NCBI GenBank assembly: GCA_964550895.1
Contig: CAZKAP010000030.1
Location: 1 to 43,536 of the forward strand
Reading direction: 5' to 3'
From: CAZKAP01 sp964550895
GTDB taxonomy: Bacteria > Bacteroidota > Bacteroidia > Flavobacteriales > Flavobacteriaceae
DNA: 43,536 nt
Positions 33,537-42,377 of the stretch are shown in pieces. Below the pieces are notes generated by a model. The model had not been told where the DNA came from. It worked only from the letters and a program-made list of their open reading frames with translations, and searched no databases. Made by a program: the position numbers and the translations under genes. Each line of letters starts with the position of its first letter. Position 1 is the stretch's first letter.

Positions 33537-34769
33537 TTAGGAGGCCGTGTATTCGACCTTCTCGTTCTTGAAAAATAGAGCGAACAACAGGAATACTCCG
33601 CCGGCAAAAATGGCGGGCAGCGTCCAGATCTGCTGCCAGTCGTGCTCTTTGTCTCCGGTTATATAGAACTCGGTGATCTGCCCGGCGACCCAGAATCCGA
33701 TCAGCATCCCCACGCCATAGGTGGCCAGGGTAATGAGTCCCTGGGCGGAACTCTTATACTTTTCTCCGGCCTTGGAGTCCGTGTAGATCTGTCCGCTGAC
33801 GAAAAAGAAGTCGTAACAGATGCCGTGCAGGGCGATGCCGATCAGCAGCATGTAAAACTGCTCTCCCGCATCCCCGTAGGCAAACAGCAGGTAGCGCACC
33901 GTCCAGGCCAGCATACCTACCAGTATGGTATTTTTAAAGCCGAACCGTTTGAAGAAGAACGGCAACAGCAGCATGAATAAGACTTCCGATGCCTGCCCGA
34001 TCGTCATCTTGCCTGTGGGGTTGTCCACGCCGATCTCAGTGAGAAAGGGGTTGGTATTCTGGTAGTAAAATGCCAGGGGGATACAGATGAGCACCGAGGC
34101 GAGAAAAAACAGCAGGAAGTTGCGGTTCTTCAGCAGTTGCAGGGCGTCCAGTCCGAGTATGGCGGTGAGGCTCGTCCCTTCCTGACCTTTGGCCCGCGGA
34201 GGCGTTTTGGGCAGGGTAAAACTAAAGAGCCCCAGGGCGCCCGAGGCTATGGCCGTCATCAGGAAGGTGTATTTGAGTGCCCCGTCGGCTATCCCCTGCT
34301 GGTCGTCCCAGTGGAAGACGTAACTGATCACCAGCCCTGCCACGATCCAGCCGATGGTGCCGAAGACCCGGACCAGAGAAAACTGCCGGGTAGGATCGGA
34401 CATCTGGTTCATGGCCACCGAGTTGACCAGGGCCAGGGTAGGCATATAGGCGATCATATAGCCCAGCACGTAAGGGTAGAATGTCCCGAAATCCGCAGTC
34501 TGATACATCAGGTACATCAGCGCGGCCCCCACCAGATGCAGGAAGCCCAGGATGCGCTCGGCATTGAAATAGCGGTCGGCGATCAGCCCGATAATAAAGG
34601 GCGCAATGATGGCCCCCCAGGACTGGGTGGAAAAGGCCATGGCCGTCTCCGGAGCCGTGGCGTTCAGGTTGTTTCCCAGGAAAGTGCCCAGGCTGACAAA
34701 CCAGCCTCCCCAGATAAAAAACTCCAGAAACATCATCAGGGATAACTGTATGGCGGTACCTGTTTTCAT
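33537..34769 (-). CDS. MFS transporter, NupG-like nucleoside:H+ symporter family
   Basis: Twelve-helix inner-membrane permease. Seen: the N-terminal LSLMMFLEFFIWGGWFVSLG helix typical of the NupG-type nucleoside permease family, GLIADRYF between helices 2 and 3, and a C-terminal hydrophobic helix followed by a short charged tail. Length 410 aa. In Bacteroidota, members of this family often sit in sugar-utilisation operons, so the substrate here may be a sugar and not a nucleoside; this is inferred from context. Spacing to DinB is 11 bases and to Gfo 12 bases. Confidence 0.9.
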   Translation of the reverse strand: MKTGTAIQLSLMMFLEFFIWGGWFVSLGTFLGNNLNATAPETAMAFSTQSWGAIIAPFIIGLIADRYFNAERILGFLHLVGAALMYLMYQTADFGTFYPYVLGYMIAYMPTLALVNSVAMNQMSDPTRQFSLVRVFGTIGWIVAGLVISYVFHWDDQQGIADGALKYTFLMTAIASGALGLFSFTLPKTPPRAKGQEGTSLTAILGLDALQLLKNRNFLLFFLASVLICIPLAFYYQNTNPFLTEIGVDNPTGKMTIGQASEVLFMLLLPFFFKRFGFKNTILVGMLAWTVRYLLFAYGDAGEQFYMLLIGIALHGICYDFFFVSGQIYTDSKAGEKYKSSAQGLITLATYGVGMLIGFWVAGQITEFYITGDKEHDWQQIWTLPAIFAGGVFLLFALFFKNEKVEYTAS

Positions 34770-34780
34770 TTTGTACGAGG

Positions 34781-35233
34781 TTAGAGATTTATTTTCTTAT
34801 AGTGGATCAGGTCGAGCGAAAGCGGATCCATGCCCCGTTCCCGCATTTTCATCAGCAGCTGCCCCCGGTGCTGGGTGGAGTGATTGATGATGTGGTACAG
34901 GATCTGGTCCAGCGTGGAGACCCGTTCCTCTCCGGAGGAGTTCTGGTATTCGACCCGTTGTTCCATGGTCTCGTATCGGCTCAGGACTTCGAAACTGTCC
35001 CTTTGGTTGTCGTAATGGATTTCGCTCCACTCCTCCCAGGCGTGAATGTCCCATACGCCGAAGGCCGGCTTTTCTTTGAGAATCCTGCGGTTCCAGATGT
35101 GGTGGGCATTGAGGATATGGGAGAAAATCCGATCCAGGTCGGCACTTTCCTCAGGCAGGTCCTTGAGGTTTTCGATCAGGTTCTTGTTCGCCTGAAAGTT
35201 GTAGTCGTACAGGTAATGCAGCAGGGGTTCCAT
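34781..35233 (-). CDS. DinB-like four-helix metal-binding protein
   Basis: DinB/YfiT superfamily, a four-helix bundle that usually holds a divalent metal with three histidines. Seen in 150 aa: His44/His45 in NAHHIWN, and His118 and His122 in NHSTQHRG, consistent with an intact three-His site. The start ATG 35233 begins MEPLLHYL; an in-frame extension upstream only translates the wrong frame of the preceding gene. It lies 16 bases after the Tat isomerase gene and 11 before the MFS gene, so it is fully embedded in the sugar operon. Reaction unknown. Confidence 0.87.
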   Translation of the reverse strand: MEPLLHYLYDYNFQANKNLIENLKDLPEESADLDRIFSHILNAHHIWNRRILKEKPAFGVWDIHAWEEWSEIHYDNQRDSFEVLSRYETMEQRVEYQNSSGEERVSTLDQILYHIINHSTQHRGQLLMKMRERGMDPLSLDLIHYKKINL

Positions 35234-35249
35234 ATAGGGATATTCCGGG

Positions 35250-36236
35250 TTAGGCCAGTTGAGCTGCCGATGTTTCCAATAGTTTCTTGGTAGCCAGTAT
35301 GCCCGCCTCCTCGGTGAGGCCGTCGCCTTCGTATTCCACGCTAATGTAGCCGGTATAGCCCGAGTTCTTGATGAGCAGAAGCATGGTGGTGTAATCGATA
35401 TCGATCTCCTGTCCATCCGGGCTGAAGCGGTGGGACTTCGCGCTGATGGCCTTGGCAAATGGGAGCAATTCCCTCATCCCCCTGTATTTGTCGTAATGCC
35501 CCGTGCACTGCCCGTCTTCGTCGTAGGCGATGCAGAAATTCCCGAAATCGGGCAGAGTACCGCAGTTGTCCACACCGACTTCTTCCATGACCTCGGCATG
35601 CAGGGCGGCATGGGACGACAGTCCCCCGTGGTTTTCGACCAGGATGTTAATCCCTTTCGGGCCTCCCAGGTCGCTCAGGGCCTTGAGGCTCTCAACCGAG
35701 GCCCTCATCCAGCTTTCCTTATCGGTGCTGCCGTTCAGGTTAACGCGTATGGAGTGGCAACCCATGTCCGCCGCGGCCTCGATCCATTTGAGGTGATTCT
35801 GGACGGCTGCTTTGCGTGCGGTATCGTCGGGAGTGGAGAGCATGCCCTCTCCGTCTATCATGATCAGCAGGTTGGGCAGGTTGTATTTACTGCTTTCCGC
35901 ATTGGATCGGTCTACGAAATCCTTGAGGGCGGCGGCGGAATACCCTTTAGGTTCCAGGCTATCCCGATAGAGTTGGTTGACGTATTCCAGTCCCTCGAAA
36001 CCCCAGCCGGATGCCAGGCGCGCAAAACCGTAAGGATCGAAACCTTCTTCCCGTATCATCCTGTGGATCGACCACTGAGCCAGGGAAATCCTGAAAAACG
36101 GATTCGACCCTTCGGACTGTACCGAAACGGATTCCGTATTCGGTGTTCCCGCGTTGTCCTTACAGGCCGTAAGGCCCAGTGCTCCAATCGCCAGGCTCGC
36201 TCGTGCTCCCGACTCGAAAAAGTCTCTTCTCTTCAT
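35250..36236 (-). CDS. exported sugar isomerase/epimerase-like TIM barrel, Tat/lipoprotein signal
   Basis: Xylose-isomerase-like TIM barrel with an export signal: KRRDFF twin arginine at residues 2-7, a hydrophobic stretch, and lipobox LTAC at Cys25, so probably folded before Tat export and lipid anchored. Barrel segments: MIDGEGML, MGCHSIRVNLNG, VENHGGLSSH, PDFGNFCI, KSHRFSPDG and a late YISVEYEGDG glutamate. Length 328 aa. The start is ATG 36236 (MKRRDF); an upstream extension of 21 codons has no signal character. First gene of the four-gene operon, divergent from the GMC gene. It is a paralogue-type fold of the cytoplasmic protein at 30736-31788. Confidence 0.9.
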   Translation of the reverse strand: MKRRDFFESGARASLAIGALGLTACKDNAGTPNTESVSVQSEGSNPFFRISLAQWSIHRMIREEGFDPYGFARLASGWGFEGLEYVNQLYRDSLEPKGYSAAALKDFVDRSNAESSKYNLPNLLIMIDGEGMLSTPDDTARKAAVQNHLKWIEAAADMGCHSIRVNLNGSTDKESWMRASVESLKALSDLGGPKGINILVENHGGLSSHAALHAEVMEEVGVDNCGTLPDFGNFCIAYDEDGQCTGHYDKYRGMRELLPFAKAISAKSHRFSPDGQEIDIDYTTMLLLIKNSGYTGYISVEYEGDGLTEEAGILATKKLLETSAAQLA

Positions 36237-36373
36237 TGCGATGCGTTCGTAAAGTTCTGAAATATTCGGTTTATTGCTTTTAGGTTGTATTATTGGCAAA
36301 GAATTACCCGTTTAAATGTAAAAATATTATTTAGATTTAGGGCTTTCACCCAAACTTACAAGCTGCCTTTTTA

Positions 36374-38095
36374 ATGAGTACATTTTATTACAATCAGGAG
36401 CAGGAGTCCTACGATGCGATCGTCGTCGGCAGCGGAATCAGCGGAGGCTGGGCCGCCAAAGAGTTGTGCGAGAACGGATTGAAGACTCTGGTTCTGGAGC
36501 GTGGGCGTATGGTACGTCATGTGGACGACTACAAGACCGCCCATATGGATCCCTGGGACTTTCCTCACAACGGTAAACTGCCGGCCGAGAAACTCAAGAG
36601 ACAACTCAAGCAGGACCGTACGGGGTATACCACCAATGCCGAAATTCATCACTGGTTCGTGGACGACATCGACCATCCCTATAACGAGATCAAGCGCTTC
36701 GACTGGATGCGCGGATACCATCTGGGAGGGCGTTCCATCATGTGGGGACGACACAGCTACCGCTGGAGCGATATCGACTTCGAGGCGAATGCCCGCGACG
36801 GACACGGGGTGGATTGGCCTGTACGCTATAAGGACATCAAGCCCTGGTACGAGAAGGTGGAATCCTATATCGGGATTGTGGGTGAGAAGCTGAATCTGCC
36901 CCAGCTGCCGGACAGCATATTCGAGCCGCCCATGGAGCTGAACTGCGTGGAGCAACACCTTAGACGAAAGATCGAAACCCATTACAGCGACCGCGTTCTC
37001 ACCTCTGGCAGGGTCGCCCACATCAATAGCGACAAGGCCTTCGAAGGCGACCGGCGGAACCGCTGCCAGTTCCGCAATCGCTGTTCGCGAGGATGCCCGT
37101 TCGGGGCCTACTTCAGCAGCCTGTCTTCCACCCTTCCTGCGGCGGAACGCACGGGAAATATGACGGTGCGCCCGAACTCCATAGTACATGAGATCATCTA
37201 CGACCCGGATACCCGACAGGCTACAGGGGTCCGTGTGATTGATACGGAAACGAAGGAAAAGTACGAATACAAGGCCCGGGTGATTTTCCTCTGTGCATCG
37301 GCCATTGCATCGGCCTCGATACTGATGCAATCCCGTTCCGACCGGTTCCCCGATGGTATGGGCAATGACTCGGGTCAGCTCGGGAAGAATATTATGGATC
37401 ATCATTTCCGAGTAGGTGCCCGGGGCGTGGTCGATGGCTATGAGGACCAGTACTACAGCGGACGAAAGCCGGGGGGCATATATCTCCCCAGGTTCCGCAA
37501 CCTCGGCGGAGCGACCGATCATCCCGATTTTATCCGTGGATACGGTTATCAGGGGGGCGCAAGCAGAGGCGAATACGGCAATCTGGTTGCGGAAGCCCGT
37601 TTCGGCAAGGACCTGAAGGAGGCCATCCTCAAACCCGGTGAATGGACCATGAATTTCAATGGATTCGGAGAGATCCTGCCGTATGAGGACAATAAAATGA
37701 CTCTCGATTACGACAGGACCGACCCGTGGGGGCTACCGACCGTTACCTTCGATGCCGAGATACGCGAAAACGAACTTCGGATGCGGAAGGACATGCAGCA
37801 GCAGGCGGTGGATATGCTCAAGAAAGCAGGGGCCCGGGATATTGAGCCCTACGACAGCTCTTATGCGCTGGGACTGGGGATACACGAGATGGGAACGGCC
37901 CGGATGGGTCGGAGCCCAAGGACTTCGGTGCTCAACGGATACAACCAGGTACACGCAGTAAGGAATGTCTATGTAACCGATGGTTCCTTTATGACCTCGG
38001 CCAGCTGCGTGAATCCTTCATTAACCTATATGGCCTTCACGGCCCGGGCCGCCCATCACGCGGTAAAAGAATTAAAAAGAGGAGCAATAGGATGA
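36374..38095 (+). CDS. GMC-family FAD-dependent oxidoreductase (glucoside 3-dehydrogenase-like catalytic subunit)
   Basis: Flavoprotein that oxidises a sugar or glycoside alcohol group. Seen: FAD motif GSGISG (residues 19-24), a second FAD-region HLGGRSIMWGR, a Cys cluster C231-x5-C237-x3-C241 that could ligate a 3Fe-4S cluster as in bacterial FAD glucose dehydrogenases, and the C-terminal GMC segment with active-site His in GIHEMGTARMG and Asn in CVNPSLTYM. Length 573 aa. It has no signal peptide; its partner gene, overlapping by 4 bases, has a Tat-like one, so co-export as a complex is likely. Oxidation at C3 is inferred from the neighbouring DUF1080 gene. Confidence 0.9.
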   Translation: MSTFYYNQEQESYDAIVVGSGISGGWAAKELCENGLKTLVLERGRMVRHVDDYKTAHMDPWDFPHNGKLPAEKLKRQLKQDRTGYTTNAEIHHWFVDDIDHPYNEIKRFDWMRGYHLGGRSIMWGRHSYRWSDIDFEANARDGHGVDWPVRYKDIKPWYEKVESYIGIVGEKLNLPQLPDSIFEPPMELNCVEQHLRRKIETHYSDRVLTSGRVAHINSDKAFEGDRRNRCQFRNRCSRGCPFGAYFSSLSSTLPAAERTGNMTVRPNSIVHEIIYDPDTRQATGVRVIDTETKEKYEYKARVIFLCASAIASASILMQSRSDRFPDGMGNDSGQLGKNIMDHHFRVGARGVVDGYEDQYYSGRKPGGIYLPRFRNLGGATDHPDFIRGYGYQGGASRGEYGNLVAEARFGKDLKEAILKPGEWTMNFNGFGEILPYEDNKMTLDYDRTDPWGLPTVTFDAEIRENELRMRKDMQQQAVDMLKKAGARDIEPYDSSYALGLGIHEMGTARMGRSPRTSVLNGYNQVHAVRNVYVTDGSFMTSASCVNPSLTYMAFTARAAHHAVKELKRGAIG

Positions 38096-38751
38096 AGAGA
38101 AGACAAGCATTGCGAAGTATGGGGTCGGTTTTTGGCTATGCCGTAGCCGCGCCTACGGTACTCGGTATACTGCAGAGCTGCGAATCGACGCCTTTTTCGG
38201 AATGGATACCGGATTTTTTTACGCCTGAAGAGGGGCGGTTCGTAGCGCGTATGCTTGATGTGATACTACCCGAAACCGACACCCCCAAAGCAACCGACCT
38301 GGGACTACACCAATTCGTGGACGGACTTTTTGATCAGGCATTACTGGATCCGGAAAAGGAATTCGCCCGGGTAAGCACGGCCCATTTCCTGGAAGCGGCC
38401 CGGCAGCTAAGCGGGAAGCAAGTCCTGGATGACATTACGGATGAAGAAATTCAACGCCTGCTTCAGGTGTATCTCATCAAGCGGGTTCCCGAGGTGGAGG
38501 AGGCACACGCCGACCTGCTCCAGGAGTTTATAGAGGCTCTGGAACGCGGAGAAGAAGCTTCGATCAATGCGGAGGCCGCCAGTTTCATCTGGGCCCATCA
38601 GCTCAGGGACATCGCTATAGATGCGTATCGGGAAACCCGTTATATCGGAGAGGAAGTCCTGGCTTATCTGCCCGTACCCGGCCAGTATATTCCCTGTGGG
38701 GGAGTGGACAAGCTCACCGGTGGAAAGGCCTGGTCGATAGGAGAATGGTAG
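38092..38751 (+). CDS. gluconate 2-dehydrogenase subunit 3 family protein (small subunit)
   Basis: Small subunit of sugar dehydrogenases, needed for export and stability of the flavoprotein. Seen: an N-terminal Tat-like signal (MKRRQALRS, twin Arg at 3-4), a hydrophobic stretch and a lipobox-like LQSC at Cys30, then the family helical domain with DFFTPEEGRFVARMLDVILPETDTP. Length 219 aa. The lipobox suggests the complex is lipid anchored. Translationally coupled to the GMC gene (ATGA). No cytochrome c gene, the usual third subunit, lies next to it. Confidence 0.9.
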   Translation: MKRRQALRSMGSVFGYAVAAPTVLGILQSCESTPFSEWIPDFFTPEEGRFVARMLDVILPETDTPKATDLGLHQFVDGLFDQALLDPEKEFARVSTAHFLEAARQLSGKQVLDDITDEEIQRLLQVYLIKRVPEVEEAHADLLQEFIEALERGEEASINAEAASFIWAHQLRDIAIDAYRETRYIGEEVLAYLPVPGQYIPCGGVDKLTGGKAWSIGEW

Positions 38752-38779
38752 CCTGAATCGGGGTGTCCAATACAACACA

Positions 38780-38817
38780 AGCCCCCGGAGATGCCAGCAT
38801 CTCCGGGGGCTTTTTTT
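38780..38817 (+). terminator. strong rho-independent terminator after the GMC operon
   Basis: Perfect 14-base stem AGCCCCCGGAGATG / CATCTCCGGGGGCT with loop CCAG, followed by a run of seven T (38811-38817). It lies 28 bases after the small-subunit stop. On the other strand the T-tract is poor, so it may also serve nrdA only weakly. Confidence 0.92.
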
Positions 38818-38844
38818 ACTAATAAACACTATAGGGGCTGATGG

Positions 38845-41325
38845 TCAGGAACCGCACATCAGGCAATCGTCGTCCTGACCACCCTCGGCAGCATTTCTCG
38901 ACTGCTCCAGGTAGGCCTTGAGTTCCGCTTCGCTCATCGGTTGTACCTCGGTACCGGCCTGGGTGGCTTCTTCAGCCTTGACCTCGATGCCGGCGGCTTC
39001 GTTGGTTACATTGACCGGCTCGGCGATTTTTGCGGCAGGAACCTGTTGCTTCTTCTTGCTGTTATCCAGGGTAAACTTGATGGCGTCTGCGGCAGATTTG
39101 GTCCTCAGGTAATACATGCCCGTTTTCAGTCCGCTCTTCCAGGCATAGAAATGCATGGAGGTCAGCTTGGCGAAATTCGCGCTCTCCATAAACAGGTTGA
39201 GCGACTGACTCTGATCGATGAAGTATCCGCGGTGGCGACTCATATCGATGATATCCTTCATGCTCATTTCCCAAACTGTCTTATACAGTTCTTTGATGTC
39301 GTTCGGAATGCCTTCGATGGCTTGTATGGAACCGTTGTTGCGCATGATCTCCTGCTTGAGCTCCTCGTTCCAGATCCCCAGCTTGTATAGATCCTCCAGC
39401 AGGTGTTTGTTGACGACAATAAATTCACCGGACAGCACCCTGCGGGTATAAATGTTGGAGGTATAGGGTTCAAAACACTCGTTATTGCCCAGAATCTGGG
39501 AGGTGGATGCCGTGGGCATGGGGGCGAGAAGCAGGGAATTGCGCACGCCATTTTTGAGGACCTGCTTGCGCAGTGCGGCCCAGTCCCATCTACCGGATAG
39601 TTCCTCGTCCTTGATACCCCACATCTGATACTGGAATACCCCTTCCGATATGGGAGATCCCTTGTAGGAACTGTACGGGCCCTCTTCTTTGGCCATCTCC
39701 ATGGAGGCGGTTACGGCCGCGAAATACATGGTCTCGAAGATCTCCTGGTTCAGTTTCTTAGCCTCGTCGCTGGTAAACGGCAGCCTCAGCATGATGAAGG
39801 TGTCTGCCAGCCCCTGTATGCCTAATCCCACGGGGCGGTGTCGCATATTGGAGTTTTCCGCCTCCTTGACCGGGTAGTAGTTGCGATCAATCACCTTGTT
39901 GAGGTTTTTGGTCACCCGCTTGGTTACCTTAAACAGGTGCTTGTGATCGAATGCGCCGTCCTTGACAAACATGGGCAGGGCTATGGAGGCCAGGTTACAC
40001 ACGGCAATCTCGTCCTTGGAGGTGTACTCCATGATCTCCGTGCAGAGGTTGGAACTGCGAATGGTGCCCAGGTTCTTCTGATTGTTCTTGCGGTTCGCAG
40101 AATCCTTGTAGAGCATATAGGGCGTACCGGTCTCGATCTGAGACTCCAGCACTCTCTCCCAGAGTTCACGGGCCCGTATGGTCTTGCGGCCCTTGCCTTC
40201 CTCCTCGTATTTCAGGTAGAGTTTTTCGAATTCTTCCCCGTAGTTCGTGTACAGGCCGGGGCACTCATTCGGACACATGAGCGTCCACTTTTTGTCGGCT
40301 TCCACCCGCTTCATGAACAGGTCGGGAATCCAGAGTGCGTAGAACAGGTCCCGCGCTCGCATCTCCTCCTTGCCGTGATTCTTCTTCAGCTCCAGAAAGT
40401 CGAAGACATCGGCATGCCAGGGCTCGAGGTAAATGGCGAAACTTCCTTTACGCTTGCCCCCGCCCTGATCGACATAGCGTGCCGTATCGTTGAATACCCG
40501 CAGCATGGGCACGATGCCGTTCGAGGTGCCGTTTGTGCCCGATATGTATGAGCCTGTGGCGCGTATGTTGTGTATCGACAATCCGATACCCCCGGCCGAC
40601 TGGGAAATCTTGGCGGTGTGCTTGAGCGTATCGTAAATGCCATCGATGCTGTCCTCTTTCATGCTCAGCAGGAAACAGGAAGACATCTGGGGCTTGGGAG
40701 TACCCGAATTGAACAGCGTGGGAGTCGCGTGGGTGAAATACTTCTTGGACATGAGTTCATAGGTCTCTATGGCCGAATCCAGATCCTCCATGTGTATGCC
40801 CACGGCTACTCGCATCAGCATGTGCTGGGGGCGTTCCACGATCTTCCCGTTCAGCTTCAGTAGATAGGATCGCTCCAGGGTTTTGAATCCGAAGTAATCG
40901 TAGCCGAAATCGCGGTTATAAATGATCGTAGAGTCCAGCAATTCCGCATTGTCTTTGATCACCTTGTAGGCCTCTTTGGACAGCAGGGGCGCCTTCTCCC
41001 CGGTAGCCGGGTTGATGTAGGTGTAGAGGTCCTCCATGGTTTCCGAGAAGGACTTCTTGGTATTCTTATGCAGGTTGGATACGGAAATACGAGCCGCCAG
41101 CTTGGCATAGTCCGGGTGTACCACCGTCATGGCAGCAGCCGTCTCCGAAGCCAGGTTGTCTAGCTCGGAGGTGGTTACGCCGTCGTACAGGCCTTCAATC
41201 ACCTGCATGGCGACCCGGACGGGGTCCACCATTTCGTTCAGCCCATAGCAAAGCTTTCGCACCCGAGCCGTGATCTTGTCAAACATGATGGGCTCTTTCC
41301 TCCCGTCTCTCTTGATAACATGCAT
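38845..41325 (-). CDS. nrdA: ribonucleoside-diphosphate reductase class Ia, alpha subunit
   Basis: Reduces NDPs to dNDPs. Seen: an N-terminal ATP-cone (about residues 1-90, VIKRDGRKEPIMFDKI), active-site cysteine region SSCFLLSM, catalytic NLCTEI with the Cys/Glu/Asn set, second thiol in AVCNLAS, and the radical-transfer tyrosines near the C-terminal core. The last 70 residues form an Ala/Glu-rich flexible linker ending in the swinging-arm pair CLMC. Length 826 aa, longer than E. coli NrdA (761 aa) mainly because of this linker. Downstream of nrdB by 34 bases, so cotranscribed. Confidence 0.97.
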   Translation of the reverse strand: MHVIKRDGRKEPIMFDKITARVRKLCYGLNEMVDPVRVAMQVIEGLYDGVTTSELDNLASETAAAMTVVHPDYAKLAARISVSNLHKNTKKSFSETMEDLYTYINPATGEKAPLLSKEAYKVIKDNAELLDSTIIYNRDFGYDYFGFKTLERSYLLKLNGKIVERPQHMLMRVAVGIHMEDLDSAIETYELMSKKYFTHATPTLFNSGTPKPQMSSCFLLSMKEDSIDGIYDTLKHTAKISQSAGGIGLSIHNIRATGSYISGTNGTSNGIVPMLRVFNDTARYVDQGGGKRKGSFAIYLEPWHADVFDFLELKKNHGKEEMRARDLFYALWIPDLFMKRVEADKKWTLMCPNECPGLYTNYGEEFEKLYLKYEEEGKGRKTIRARELWERVLESQIETGTPYMLYKDSANRKNNQKNLGTIRSSNLCTEIMEYTSKDEIAVCNLASIALPMFVKDGAFDHKHLFKVTKRVTKNLNKVIDRNYYPVKEAENSNMRHRPVGLGIQGLADTFIMLRLPFTSDEAKKLNQEIFETMYFAAVTASMEMAKEEGPYSSYKGSPISEGVFQYQMWGIKDEELSGRWDWAALRKQVLKNGVRNSLLLAPMPTASTSQILGNNECFEPYTSNIYTRRVLSGEFIVVNKHLLEDLYKLGIWNEELKQEIMRNNGSIQAIEGIPNDIKELYKTVWEMSMKDIIDMSRHRGYFIDQSQSLNLFMESANFAKLTSMHFYAWKSGLKTGMYYLRTKSAADAIKFTLDNSKKKQQVPAAKIAEPVNVTNEAAGIEVKAEEATQAGTEVQPMSEAELKAYLEQSRNAAEGGQDDDCLMCGS

Positions 41326-41359
41326 AAGAATGATTTTTAATTAGGTAATGCGAGTGCGG

Positions 41360-42331
41360 TTAGAAGTCTTCCGTGAAGCTGATGTCCTTCTTGTTGTCCA
41401 TCACGCCGGCTTTCTGGTATTCCGATACGCGCTTCTCGAAGAAGTTCGTCTTGCCTTGGAGGGAGATCATATCCATGAAATCGAAGGGATTGGTGGAATT
41501 GTACACCTTGTCGCACTCCAGTTCCACCAGCAGTCGATCGGTGACGAATTCCAGGTATTGGGTCATGAGTTTGGCATTCATCCCGATGAGGCTTACCGGC
41601 AGAGACTCGGTGATAAACTCCCGCTCGATATCCAGGGCATTGGTGAGGATTTCCCTGATACGCTCCTTAGGTACTTTGTTCACCAGGTGGTTGTTGTGCA
41701 GGTGAACGGCGTAATCGCAGTGCATGCCCTCGTCCCGGGAGATCAGTTCATTGGAGAAGGTAAGTCCGGGCATCAGGCCGCGTTTCTTGAGCCAGAAGAT
41801 CGAACAAAACGCACCGGAAAAGAAGATGCCCTCCACTGCGGCAAAGGCGATCAGGCGTTCGGCGAAGCTCGGTGACTCGATCCAGCGCAGCGCCCAGTCG
41901 GCTTTTTTCTTGATAGCCGGGAAGTTTTCTATGGCCTTGAGCAGCCTGCCCTTTTCTTTCTCGTCCTTCACATAGGTGTCGATCAGCAAGGAGTAGGTCT
42001 CGGAATGTATGTTCTCCATCATGATCTGGAATCCGTAGAAGAACTTGGCTTCGGTGTACTGTACCTCGTTGACAAAATTCTCCGCCAGATTTTCATTGAC
42101 GATGCCGTCCGAGGCGGCGAAGAAGGCGAGTATGTGTTTGATGAAATAGCGTTCGTCGTCGTTGAGTTTGTTTTTCCAGTCGGCCAGGTCCTGCTGGAGG
42201 TCGATCTCCTCAGCGGTCCAGAAGCAGGCCTCCTGCTTTTTGTACCAGTCCCACAGGTCGTGATGCTCGATGGGAAAAAGTACGAATCGGTCCTTGTTGT
42301 CTGCCAATATCGGTTCTGCGACGGATGTCAT
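41360..42331 (-). CDS. nrdB: ribonucleoside-diphosphate reductase class Ia, beta subunit
   Basis: Di-iron tyrosyl-radical subunit partnering NrdA. Seen: first iron ligand Asp in FAASDGI, the ENIHSETYS motif with Glu, His and the radical Tyr, and later glutamates in FAAVEGIFFSG and ISRDEGMHCDY with the final Glu and His. All six iron ligands and the radical tyrosine position appear present. Length 323 aa is normal. First gene of the nrdB-nrdA operon; a box AATCTTTG (42393-42386, one mismatch to TAnnTTTG) lies about 55 bases upstream. Confidence 0.97.
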   Translation of the reverse strand: MTSVAEPILADNKDRFVLFPIEHHDLWDWYKKQEACFWTAEEIDLQQDLADWKNKLNDDERYFIKHILAFFAASDGIVNENLAENFVNEVQYTEAKFFYGFQIMMENIHSETYSLLIDTYVKDEKEKGRLLKAIENFPAIKKKADWALRWIESPSFAERLIAFAAVEGIFFSGAFCSIFWLKKRGLMPGLTFSNELISRDEGMHCDYAVHLHNNHLVNKVPKERIREILTNALDIEREFITESLPVSLIGMNAKLMTQYLEFVTDRLLVELECDKVYNSTNPFDFMDMISLQGKTNFFEKRVSEYQKAGVMDNKKDISFTEDF

Positions 42332-42365
42332 ACGTAGTGATTTATGTGATGAATGAATCGTGAAT

Positions 42366-42377
42366 TACCCGCGGGTA
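42366..42377. promoter_or_regulatory. 12-base perfect palindrome in the nrdBA leader
   Basis: TACCCGCGGGTA is a perfect palindrome lying between the putative -7 box (42393-42386) and the nrdB start (42331), near the expected transcription start. It does not resemble the AT-rich NrdR box. It may be an operator or chance. The rest of this 255-base gap (42332-42586) is AT-rich and shows CACAAAT-N5-ATATGTG around 42446-42464; no gene is visible. Confidence 0.3.

Noticed and set aside
35234..35458. A longer DinB protein starting at 35458.
   Set aside because: The extra 75 residues are Arg/Ser/Pro-rich and translate the wrong frame of the exported isomerase gene; DinB homology begins at the ATG at 35233.
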